A DNA stretch of 64,000 nt, from NCBI GenBank assembly GCA_033398695.1, contig CM065804.1, forward strand, positions 14,803,001 to 14,867,000, read 5' to 3'. Shown here piece by piece: positions 54,319 through 64,000 of this stretch. The notes under the pieces were generated by a model. The model had not been told where the DNA came from and searched no databases. It worked only from the letters and a program-made list of their open reading frames with translations. Origin of the DNA: Orobanche coerulescens (taxonomy: Eukaryota; Streptophyta; Magnoliopsida; Lamiales; Orobanchaceae). The position numbers and the translations under genes are program-made. The first letter of the stretch is position 1; every line of letters starts with the position of its first letter.

Positions 54319-56785
54319 GAATATGGTATCAGAGATTAGGTTGAGAAAACCTAGACATTTGGGTCGAGTTGGGTCGTGTTTTTTGTCGCGTCATTCGAGT
54401 TGTCAATTGACAAATATTAGAGCCGTGAGTTTTTGTTGTTCACTCAGGCTTATGTGTTATGTGATTTGCTAGTATCGTACTGGGCTTGTTATAACTTTTC
54501 CAAATAGTGTTAACGAGATTCTCTGGAATGAGATGTATTGTGTTCTTGAGTCGAACTGAGTTTGCCAACGTGTGTTTTGAAAATGTCCGTGTCGAGTATT
54601 TTCTAGAGCCGAGACATGTGCCAGTATCACGGGGAATCGTCGGCTTCACGATCTGTAAGTATTTGGATTTTTGAATTTCATTGAGATTTATTGCCGTTCT
54701 AAGTTGATACGTTTTGAGATTCAGTAGATATTATGCGTTACAGTATAAGGTGACAGAGTTGGGACAGGATTGATGATCTTGAGGAGTTATGATTTCGAGA
54801 ATCAGTACGTTGGTTAGATTCTGGAACGAAATTGTGTATTCTGAGAAGGGCTATGGATTGTCGAGAAGAACATGTAGTCATGTTAGTTCATTTTGTGATA
54901 TATATGAATGTTTTGAGCATTTGAAAATGATACTTTTCAAAATGAATGTCTTACGGATGTTTTACGGAAAATGATTTTGGGCCGAGACCCAATCGATTTT
55001 GAAATGGTTTTATAACTCAGGACTTGGGGTCCGAAAAGAGTTTTCTACTTTTTAAACTTCTTGTAATGTGGAATGAGATACGGCTGAGACCCTAATGTTT
55101 CAAAGGACTTTCATGTTTTCTAAAACTCCCGAGATCTGTTAAACACTTTACCAATCGTTTACTTATGTTATTTCCGCCTTTCGAGGCTTTGGTTTACTTG
55201 TTCAAATGGAACCTCTCGGGAAGTCTTTCGCCGTGTTTAATTTGCTTGATTTGTTCCAACGTTTTGTCATATCATATTTGAGGTGATCCAGGATGGGTAA
55301 ATGGTTGACGGTACGAGTCATGGGTGGAAAAGGAGTTTTTATCGGAATCTATATATTGAGGTTTTGGAACTCGGTCATGTGGTTTCCGTTGGAATGTCAG
55401 TGGATTGTGACGAGCCGAATTGGTATACAGGAGTATGGTTGTGGTCAATCATTTGCATGATTCCATTTTATTTAATCGCGTATATTCGAAAAGAATTTTT
55501 ATCGAGAACTTGGCACCAGCGAGCTGATTGAATTTTTAAAAATTGATTTCGTGGTCTTACGAAAATTTATGTTTTGAGTTTTCAAACTCTTGAAAGAATT
55601 TTTGAAAATTTGTCTTTTGACAAGAATATACGATTTCAAACTGGTTTTGAAAATGTGATTGATGTACATACGCATTTAGTGCATAATGCTATTATGGTGA
55701 AGATATGAGTGTGACTCACGAACTGGATAGTACATCAGTATGGTACGATGAAAGAGGTTCGAACGTTAGTATGGTAGTTTGGTTATCCAGAGATGATCGG
55801 TTGATTTATCGGATAAGAGGAAAAAAATACTGCGGGTAGCAGGTTCGGGTACATCATGTAATTTTGGAACTATGGGTTTTATGAAACCGGGACATATGTG
55901 CTATGTGATTCCATTGGTACGGTAGTAGCGCAATTTTACCATAGTGATCTTTGAATGATTTCTTTGTAAGTGTAAATTTGGGGATGGTGACCCCATGCTG
56001 GTTGTTTTGGATATTGAGTGGTCGTTCCCACTCCTTGTATGAATTGGTATGTTCGTTGATTTGCGATTCGTTGTTCGTACGCCGAGGGGTATGCTCACCA
56101 GTCGGGTATGTTTATTGAGATACACTGTATGTGATTGGTGTGTCATTTTGAGAATGTTACCCTTTCGTATTTCTATTTCTGTGGTTCTGTGTTGATCGTG
56201 TTGGAGTTTACCGTGTGAAGGTATTCTCGATTGTCGTTGATCGTTCGTTGGTAATATTGGAGTTTATCACGTTGATGATATTCTCGATTGTGTTTTGACC
56301 TCTGGTTGGTCATATTGGAATTTATCATGTCGATGATAAATTCGATTGATTGTTGATCATTGTTGGTGATCATCTGAGCGTTCGGATTTTGTGTTAATGT
56401 TTCGGGATTCGTGTCGTTGTTTTGGGCAATTGTTTTGTAGATGTGTTGTGTATTATTCGTCTTATCGAATTAGGACTTGATTATGTAATCAAAGCAGTGA
56501 TTTGATTCGGGCAGATTGTTTCATCCGAAGATGATATCTTTTTGTTGAGACTCAGAGAATTGTAATCGTAAGCGTATTGGGACTGTACAGTGAGACCTCT
56601 TGCTAGTATCTCCAGAGATCGTCGACCTGCGTATTTGTAAGTATGCGGTTTTGGCTATTCAGAATAATGATGATTGATCAGTGTCGTGATGGTTTTGGGA
56701 TATTTTGGGTCGACAAAGATGTTTGTTTGATTTCTATGACGGAATGCAAGTTACGAGGACGAAACTTATATTAAGGGGTGTAGAA
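54319..56785 (+). other. Element G interior: no recognised coding sequence
   Basis: PBS TGGTATCAGAG at about 54324, then a CTGTAAGT box near 54652. An ACTCCCGAG...CTCGGGAAGT block (55126-55225) is found inside LTRs in D, E and F. A 76-codon frame at 55301-55531 resembles nothing I know. AAGTTACGAGGACGAAACTT (56748-56767) and AAGGGGTGTAGAA (56773-56785) precede the LTR. Confidence 0.75.
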
Positions 56786-59700
56786 TGTAATATCCGGAAT
56801 TTCTACTATCAAGTTTTGATATTATTTTATCCGAAGTTATATTGTACAAAGATGGAATCAGCATGAGGGATAAAATAAATGAAGGACTGAGATGTCAGTA
56901 TTGGTATAATTGTCGTATTTGGTCGACAATTGTATTTGAGGATATAATGTGTTGAGTAATGTATATTTGATATGCCGTATGTTCGTATTTGATATGTCGA
57001 GATGTTGGACAAGGATAGCTGAAAATGGCTAAGTATAGCCTTATTAGCGCACGCTGATATTCATGCATAGCGCACGCTATCGTGCAGGATTAGCGCACGC
57101 TACGTTCATAGGTTAGCGTACGCTAATGTAGCCCGATCAGAAGGAATCTGCGTATGGACACGGCTGCTTTCGGCGCACGTTCTGGTAAGTCAACGGTTGT
57201 TGTCCTGAAGTATTAGCGCACGCTAAAGATTAGGCTTAGCGCACGCTAAATATGTATCAGTCAACAAGGAATCTTATCCTTGTAAGATGCTGTCGGAATG
57301 TGGGGGCGAGTGGTAGGTGAACACTGTACCAAGTCAACTTCAGATAGCGCACGCTAAGGTCAAGGATTTGCGTACGCTAGGCATGATGTTTTACGTACGT
57401 TAATGCATGGGCATTACGTATGTAAGCTAGTTTACGAAGCGAGGCAGTAGCCTCTGGGGCTTCGATAGCGCACGCTAACAAAGTCAGTTAGCGCACGCTA
57501 AACATAAGGGTTTAGCGCACGCTAGTAAGGTATTCTATATAAAGGGACAAACAGGTGTCATGAAGCATTTCGTCCATTTCTTTCCTCTCACCCGATAGAG
57601 ACAACCTTGGGAGAACATTTGGAGTTCCTAAACACTGAGAGATGATGATCTTTAACAAGATTAAGATGGAGAGCATGGATTCAAGCCTTGTTCTTCAAGT
57701 TATTCATGATTCTTGGAATGGAGTCTAGTGTTCTTATTCTTGGTCCATCCAATCCAGGTAATTTTCGTATCCTCTTGATGATAGTTCGTTTTTCTTGGAT
57801 GATTTCATGTAAGGAGCATGTTGGATAATCATATGGTGATGTTATATGGGATTCAATGGAATTTTGATAAGAGTTTCGGATGTTAGTTAAGATTCTTCAT
57901 ACTATAAGGATGTTGATTCGTTTAACCCGATCTAAGATGGATTCCTGAATCTTGTTAATTATATTGATCGAATTAGAGGAGTTAAATCATGATACGAGGT
58001 TGAATTCCGGATTGAATATGATATGATCCTTGTTATCGAGTCGGTTTGATTGTTGGTGTTATTGTTGATATATGGACAATGATATGATCCTTGTGATAGT
58101 TATGGTGTCGTTTATCTTCAAGAGATATGGAGATTCATATCTCCCTTCATTCGGATTCGTAGTTGCAAGATGTTAGTCGATGCTTGTATTGCATGCCACT
58201 GTACAGCATTAGCGCACGCTAAGCTTGCTGGCTAGCGCACGCTAACGGGACAACTTAGCGCACGCTACGTTATGCGTTTAACGTGCGCTAAGTAGGCGCA
58301 TGGCAAGATTTTTCTGTTTTGATTATGAATTCGTGATGGTTTGACTTGGTTGGTTCTGACTGTGTTTATTCGAGGTTGTGTTGAACCGTTGAGTTCGATT
58401 GGTTAGTTTGTCAGTTGTTGATTGTTATCGGATATGTGTTATTTGATTTCTTCGATAGGTTGAGATTGTTGATCGGTGATTATAACCGGATATTGCGGTC
58501 GCGTTCGAGTATGTCCATTGTATTGCTTTTGATCGGGGCTGAGGAGCTCGTAGACAAAGGCAATGTGTTCGACAACAGCTTCGTGGTACCGATATCGAGG
58601 CAAGTTATTACTTGCTCAGTTATAATATTTAATGAATGGTTTCAGTTTCATTTCGTTTATAATGCATATAGCGATGATGATTATTGTGAACTCTGGGTAT
58701 TCGGATCGCATATCGTTCTTTCGATCTGGGAGATAAATCATAATGTATACGCTTATCTCCGTTATTGGTATGTTCGAGTATCAAGGTTACATTATGGTAA
58801 AGACGAGGATATGAGTATCTATAGTTCATTGTTCGTTTGGATCGCCGAGCATTGAGGATAATCATCGGTGATGATTGGACATCGAGATTTCTCCCGAAGG
58901 ACTCGGGGCAAGTATCTTATATCGATTCAATTAGAGTTAGTGATTTGATCATGCGTATTATCATTCATGTTGTCGAACATGAGGTCGTCTTAATTGATTT
59001 GTCATATTGTCGTTCATGTTGCGTTGTTCATGATGATGAACATATTGTTTTGCATATGTGTATGCATATTGTGTTGTTTATGTTGTGTTGATCCGATGGG
59101 ATCGCGCGATCTATGCTGAGGGCGCTGGATCGGATGTCCACCTCGTGTCGGTCCGACGGGATCATCTTGGGATCTATGCTGAGGGCGCCGGATCATTGGA
59201 CTGTTTTTTCCACCAAGTGTTGGTCCGAAGTGATCATCTTGGGATCTATGCTGAGGGCGATGGATCGTTGGATTACCCAGTATTGTGTTATTGTTGTGCA
59301 TATGTATATTGTTGGTTATCCACCTCGTGTTGATCTTGTAGGATCATCTTGGGATCTATGCTGAGGGCGCTGGATCATGGGATTTCCATTGAGTATACAT
59401 AGTTGTTATTATTTTTGAGCATATTGACGTTGTCTTATGAGTATGCATTTGTAGGTCTTGTGTTAGGACCTTGTCCGTATTGCATTGTTCTGATCTCGGA
59501 TTAGACTGATATGATTATCGTGTCACCTCATATCTCGAGGTACGTTCCATATTTTCTTTGGTCTTTGTCTTTGATGGACGATCGGTTATCGTCTTGGGAT
59601 TTGATGATATTATTCGATGGATCGTATTGGTCAGAAATGGTAGATTTCCGTATCGTGAGTTGGTTACGATAGTTTGAGGATCTTGAGTATTGTTCGAGGT

Positions 59701-60359
59701 ACAATACAAATTCTATGTTTGAGATTATTGGTTAATCGAGTACAAGATGTGAAATGTGAAAATGGTCATTCTGATGAGAATTACTTGAGTAAGTAAAGTT
59801 ATGGCGGTAAGATTACATTGGTCGTATTCTTATTCTGTATTCTCGTTGGTATGTATTATTGATGTGATGTGATTGATATCATTGTTGGATATTATGGTTG
59901 ACCCCGTCGTGGGATTTCTTTTTAGGTTCTTGGAGTATCGAGCTTGTAGCGGTCGTGAAGAGATGAGCTTCCCGGAGGATACTGGCTAGGACATGTTTAT
60001 TTCCATTGAGTTTCTTGATTGGTTCTTGTATTCCGCTGCTAGAGTATCTTTATGGTTGGTCTTTTCTCCGCTGCGTGAGTATTTTGAAATGCTCTTTTGG
60101 TATCTGGTAACTGAGGTTACTTTGGAAATCATTTTCTAAACTTTTGCGTGTCGGCCGTTTGGCCTTGCGATTTCAAATGAGTTTTTACGATGGTTTTTGA
60201 TAAATGGATTTTATAAGTCTTTGTGAAATTTTAAAGATAGTACCGTCGTTGGCCTCTTGGGCATTTGTAAATGTTTGCGAAAATTTCTTTTAGCCTTGTG
60301 GGTTCCATCTCGGGGCCCACGGCGCTGTAATATTTCCGGTTAAATCTGGGGGTGTTACA
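56786..60359 (+). repeat. Element G 3' LTR (3,574 bp)
   Basis: Nearly identical to the 5' LTR apart from one palindrome unit, short indels in the second cluster, and single-base changes. It is followed by the F LTR. Confidence 0.93.
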
Positions 60360-60364
60360 TACAC

Positions 60365-63114
60365 AACGTACGGTTCCACATGTGAGTAGTATCGATCATC
60401 TTTCATCATCCTTCATGCCGACCCTGTGCCACGCTCCCTGAAACCTGAATGCAATAAAGACATCCACCCCCCGATTACTCGAGGGTTAGCAAAATTCCAC
60501 TATTTTGCTAGTGCAAGTACAAAGTGAAAATACGAGCCATATAATTCAAGTTCCAAGAATAAAGTAATTAGGGATCCTCAAAGATTCAAATACAACGAAA
60601 CGAATACTTCCCGAGGCAAGAGTTTGAGTAAAACTTTCTAAATCCGAAAGATCACAAATAACGAGAACAGTTTGCAAAATGGTTTAAAATACCCTCAGGA
60701 GTTTTAATAGAAAACAATTTAGGATTATCAAATCCTTCTCATTCCAAAATCAACAGGGTCATAGCCCAAAGGTTTTTGTTTTCGCAAATAGAAAACCACT
60801 AACAATTCACAAGGTCAGAACCCATATCACGTGTCCTCGACGAACATAAAATCAACACAACCTAATCACGCACAAGCATCGCCTAGGACCGGGACGAAGC
60901 AAAAAATCCCTCTCGAGGCCTCCAAGGAGCCTCCTGAGCTGGCCACAATCATAAAACGAATCACGCACACACGTCGCCTAGGACCGGGACGAAGCCACGA
61001 ATCCCACTCAAGGCCTCGAAGGACCCTCCCGAGCTGGCTAGCGAAACAAATCACACACAGGCATCACCTAAGACCGGGACGAAGCCACAAATCCCACTCG
61101 AGGCCTCTAAGGACCCTCCCGAGCTGGCTAGCGAAACACAAGTCACAACATCTCATGGTTGGATCAATCACTTGTTGCATCCTGACCACATGATCACAAG
61201 CCATGTGTCACCGTAGATTATCTTTGGCGCTCACGGTTGGATCAATCACTTGTTGCATCCTGACCACATGATCGCATGCCATGTGTCACCGTAGTTTTTA
61301 TTAGTCTCTCACGGTTGGATCAATTGCTTGTTGCATCCTGACCACATGATCGCATGCCATGTGCCACCGTAGGCCCCGCCCACATCCATTCATTCACATA
61401 CAGCACAAATACAACACATATATTCAAACAATTCACCTAGAGGCATCAAACACTTAGCAAAATACCACGTCAAACCACAATGCAACGAAATGAAATAATA
61501 TACGTCCAGTCATTCAAAACTACACCATTCACAAAACACACGCGTTTTGAAAGCAAGCCTTTAACAAGGCTAAACCGAATCTTTTGAAAGTTCAATTCAA
61601 ACGACCAAACAACCACATTTAGACGATCACTAATTATCGTATCCATAAAACAAGAATTTTATGGACAAGGTACTTGCCTCGATACCACGATCAATGGAAA
61701 AAATAAACGGATATGGCCGGGTAGCCCTCGAATTCCCGAACACTATCTAGAACGCGATAGCACTAAATTTACGATGGAAATAACACCACACGAATCATCA
61801 AACACCAATGAGATTCAACTCGGAATCCTCGAGCATCTATAATCCTCCGGAAGGAACAATAAAACATGATTACAACGAGAATCAAGGCCAAAACAACAGA
61901 AATCCCAACAACTATCGAAGGGAACTCATTCGAACATTTAATCGAACATTAAATGTTCAAGACCCTTCAAGAACAAAGAAATCACCCCTCGGGTCGAACG
62001 TACCAAAGATATGAGTATCCAATCCATAGAAAAAGTTCAAAACAATGTTTATACAACAATTAATTGATCAAAAATGGATTGGAATCGAAATTAAAAGGAA
62101 AATCCCCAAAATCTTCAAAAACAAGTGTTCAAGACAAAATACCTTGATTCGGACGAAGAACACGGATTGGATGATGATATAATCAACAAGAATCTTCCAA
62201 AACGCCTTGGAATTGATTAGAATCGGGCAAGAACTCGATTTCCCGAGTCTCCCATCGCCAGCCATCACAAAAACGAGGAAAGAAGGTGAAAAATGAAGTC
62301 TGGCCGAGCGAGGCCTATATATGGCCAACAGGGTTACGGCCGTAACCGGCAGGACGTTACGGCCGTAATCGCCTTCACAAAATCCGCCAGCCTTCCAATC
62401 TCTTACGGTCGTAAGCGATGTGGCCTTACAGTGTAACTCAAGACTTACTACTGCATTGCAGTCCTCACTGCCGTAATCGGCATTCGTCCGAACACTGCCT
62501 GGCACCCGTACGGCCGTAACTGGAACCTTACGGCCGTAACTGGAACCTTACGGCCGTAACCGGAACCTTACGGCCGTAACTCAGCCAGGCCAGGCCCTGC
62601 TCCGGCCGTGACTCGGCCGTGGCCACTCCGACGGCCCAGACAACCCCGAAACCCGAACCTGAATATAAACCGAAGATACGGTTATGAAGTATTCGCAAAG
62701 ACGAATCTAAGAGCTAAGAGAGCACATGATTACGACCACCCAAAGTGTCGGAATTCGACAACGGAAGTAATTACCCCAAACTTTGAAAAATTACGAAAAC
62801 AGCCCAAAACGTCCGAAATACACGATACATTATCGAAACACCAAACCAAGATCACAACATGAATAATAACATTAAATGAACTTATGAGAAACTCGAAACA
62901 ACAGTTTTGGACGAGATTCGCAAGAATCGAAATCAAGTGCGGAAAAGCCGCTTAAGAACGCGGAACTCAACAAAACGACACCGAAACGAACTCGAATGAC
63001 AAAAACTGCAGAATTAATCATTCTCAGAATGACAATACGGTCATGAGAGAGTCGTCAAAACGGACTTCCGCCAAAAAAAAGAAATTACCAGAAATCGAAA
63101 TTGCGGATATTATA
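60365..63114 (-). repeat. Element F 5' LTR, segment right of G
   Basis: Minus-strand LTR of the E-like family. The palindrome array is 62333-62580, the minus TATATA is at 62316-62321, GAG|GCAAGTA on the minus strand is at 61680-61671, and three-unit repeats lie at 61153-61372 and 60876-61148. Confidence 0.9.
62333..62580 (-). repeat. TTACGGCCGTAA palindrome array in F LTR
   Basis: At least seven copies or variants of the 12-bp palindrome; the last four are in a tandem 20-bp unit at 62508-62580. Minus-strand TATATA follows. The motif differs from E only at its centre. Confidence 0.9.
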
Positions 63115-63880
63115 ATGGAAAGATAATTTGACATGTTTTCCATCTAAATATATAAAAAGTAGGCTAAGTTATTTGAAATTTATTCTAGAAGGTGATTTGG
63201 TTACAATATAAATTAGGATGCTCCTAAAGGTGAATTTTAGATGTTGTTATTACATATCACAAGATGTTGATAAATGTGTGCATCAGATGCTATTAAGCAT
63301 TATATTTGAATAAGTCCAGAAATTTAGAGCAAATATTTTACTTTTTATATATTTTTAGCAATGCATGCATTTAAATTGTAGATAATGGAAATGTGATAAA
63401 GTTATCATATTTTTCATCTAAAATGAATAATAAATGAGTAGTTTATGGTATTTTAAATATATGAGGTAGAAGTGTGTTTGAATTTTTTAAATTTAAGATG
63501 CTGCTAAAGGTGTATCTTAGATATTATAATTATATGTAACAAGATAAAATTAAAGTGATTCAGATGCAATTAAGCTGAATAACGCTCAGAATTATAAAGC
63601 TAATACTTTTTTATATTTGTAAGCATGCAATATATATGTAAGCTATCGACCATGAGAACTCAATTATTTAATATATTTTTCATCTAGAAGGATGTTGAAT
63701 GAGTAATTTTATGGTATTTTAAAGATTTAAGATGGAATGATGTTTGATTAAAGTCAAATATTTAAAATGATGTTAGACATATACTTCGATACTCTTATAT
63801 TACATATAACAAGATCGTGCTAAAAATGTATGTGTTGTTAAGTGTTATATTTGAATAACGCCAAACTTTCAATGTTAATA
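63115..63880. repeat. AT-rich diverged tandem repeat, about 270-bp units
   Basis: Three diverged units, starting near 63115, 63383 and 63650, share ATTTTTCATCTA, AAGATGCTGCTAAAGGTGTA, TATAACAAGAT and TTGAATAACGCC-like stretches in the same order. Base composition is far more AT-rich than the retroelements. No gene was seen. This is the DNA into which F was inserted. Confidence 0.72.
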
Positions 63881-63882
63881 TA

Positions 63883-64000
63883 CTACCTCCATTTCAAAAT
63901 GATTGCCCAATTTTGACTTTTTCAAATTTTTAAAGAGTTCGTGTTATATTTCAATTTTACTCCATTACTCCATGGTCAAATTGGACTAGTTTTGAGAAAT
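63883..64000. mobile_element. Stowaway-like MITE, 5' end (cut by window)
   Basis: CTACCTCCATTTCAAAATGA after a TA resembles the Stowaway terminal repeat (CTCCCTCCGTTTC-type), and TTTGACTTTTTCAAA fits the subterminal part. The other end is beyond the window, so it is only a likely call. Confidence 0.55.

Larger units (their letters stand above)
50735..60359 (+). mobile_element. Element G: non-autonomous Tekay-like LTR retrotransposon with the longest LTRs
   Basis: LTRs 50735-54318 and 56786-60359; flanks TATAC (50730-50734) and TACAC (60360-60364) differ by one transition and fit a 5-bp duplication. The 2.5-kb interior has a PBS and PPT but no recognisable gag or pol. LTRs are almost identical, so the insertion is young. 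Confidence 0.92.
48825..63114 (-). mobile_element. Element F: non-autonomous Tekay-like retrotransposon, interrupted by B and G
   Basis: Minus-strand relative of D and E. Its 5' LTR lies at 50478-50734 plus 60365-63114, split by G, and its interior is 48825-50477, cut by B. The remaining interior and 3' LTR would be left of B, outside the window. The right LTR end is TATA-like (TATTATA) where TATTACA is expected, a transition in the terminal dinucleotide. It is the oldest layer. Confidence 0.88.

Noticed and set aside
55301..55531. A 76-codon frame in the G interior
   Set aside because: No motif, no conservation to test, and frames of this size are expected by chance here.

Overview
This window is plant nuclear DNA, most likely from an angiosperm with a large, repeat-rich genome. 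It holds no recognisable host gene, rRNA or tRNA. Almost all of it is a pile of nested Ty3/gypsy LTR retrotransposons, identified from protein motifs in pol, TG...CA termini, polypurine tracts, primer-binding sites resembling the initiator-Met tRNA complement, and exact 5-bp target-site duplications. Two lineages are present: Tekay/Del-type chromoviruses with very long LTRs (1.9-3.6 kb) and Tat-type elements with a second RNase H and an antisense extra gene. The plant and lineage names are inferences from sequence alone.

Layout by nesting. F is a non-autonomous element on the minus strand (48825-63114) and is the outermost host; its other end lies beyond the left edge. Tat element B (7616-48824, plus strand) sits in the F interior, and non-autonomous G (50735-60359) sits in the F LTR. 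B is split by four younger insertions: A (Tekay, ending at 7615), C (10723-19204, minus, a pol-less Tat derivative that carries a hAT-type DNA element), D (20455-29020, non-autonomous) and E (29414-46480, non-autonomous). E is itself split in its 3' LTR by H (37174-45763), the best-preserved coding Tekay element. Right of F lies AT-rich diverged tandem-repeat DNA (63115-63880) and the start of a Stowaway-like MITE.

B can be read across its interruptions: gag, protease and the RT N-terminus at 7616-10722, the rest of RT plus two RNase H domains at 19205-20454, the integrase zinc-finger region at 29021-29413, and the integrase core and C-terminus at 46481-47480. A and H encode gag, protease, RT, RNase H, integrase and a chromodomain-like tail, all interrupted by stops and frameshifts. 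C keeps LTRs, a partial gag and a four-exon antisense gene with its own TATA box, but no pol. D, E, F and G lack pol; D, E and F keep only a decayed zinc-knuckle remnant.

The most interesting signal is in the LTRs of the Tekay-like families A, D, E, F, G and H. They share short conserved blocks (start TGTAATATCC, an AGGCAAGT box, a downstream AG acceptor-like box, an end GGTGTTACA). Just upstream of the predicted promoter, however, each family carries its own array of a short palindrome: GTGCCGCGGCAC in H, TTAGCGCACGCTAA in G, TTACGGCCGTAA in F, TTACGTACGTAA in E, a CGGCCGATAGG motif in D and ACGGCGC/GCGCCGT in A. A second family-specific minisatellite lies further downstream, inside what may be a conserved GC-AG leader intron. 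This looks like a modular, fast-turning-over cis-regulatory cassette.
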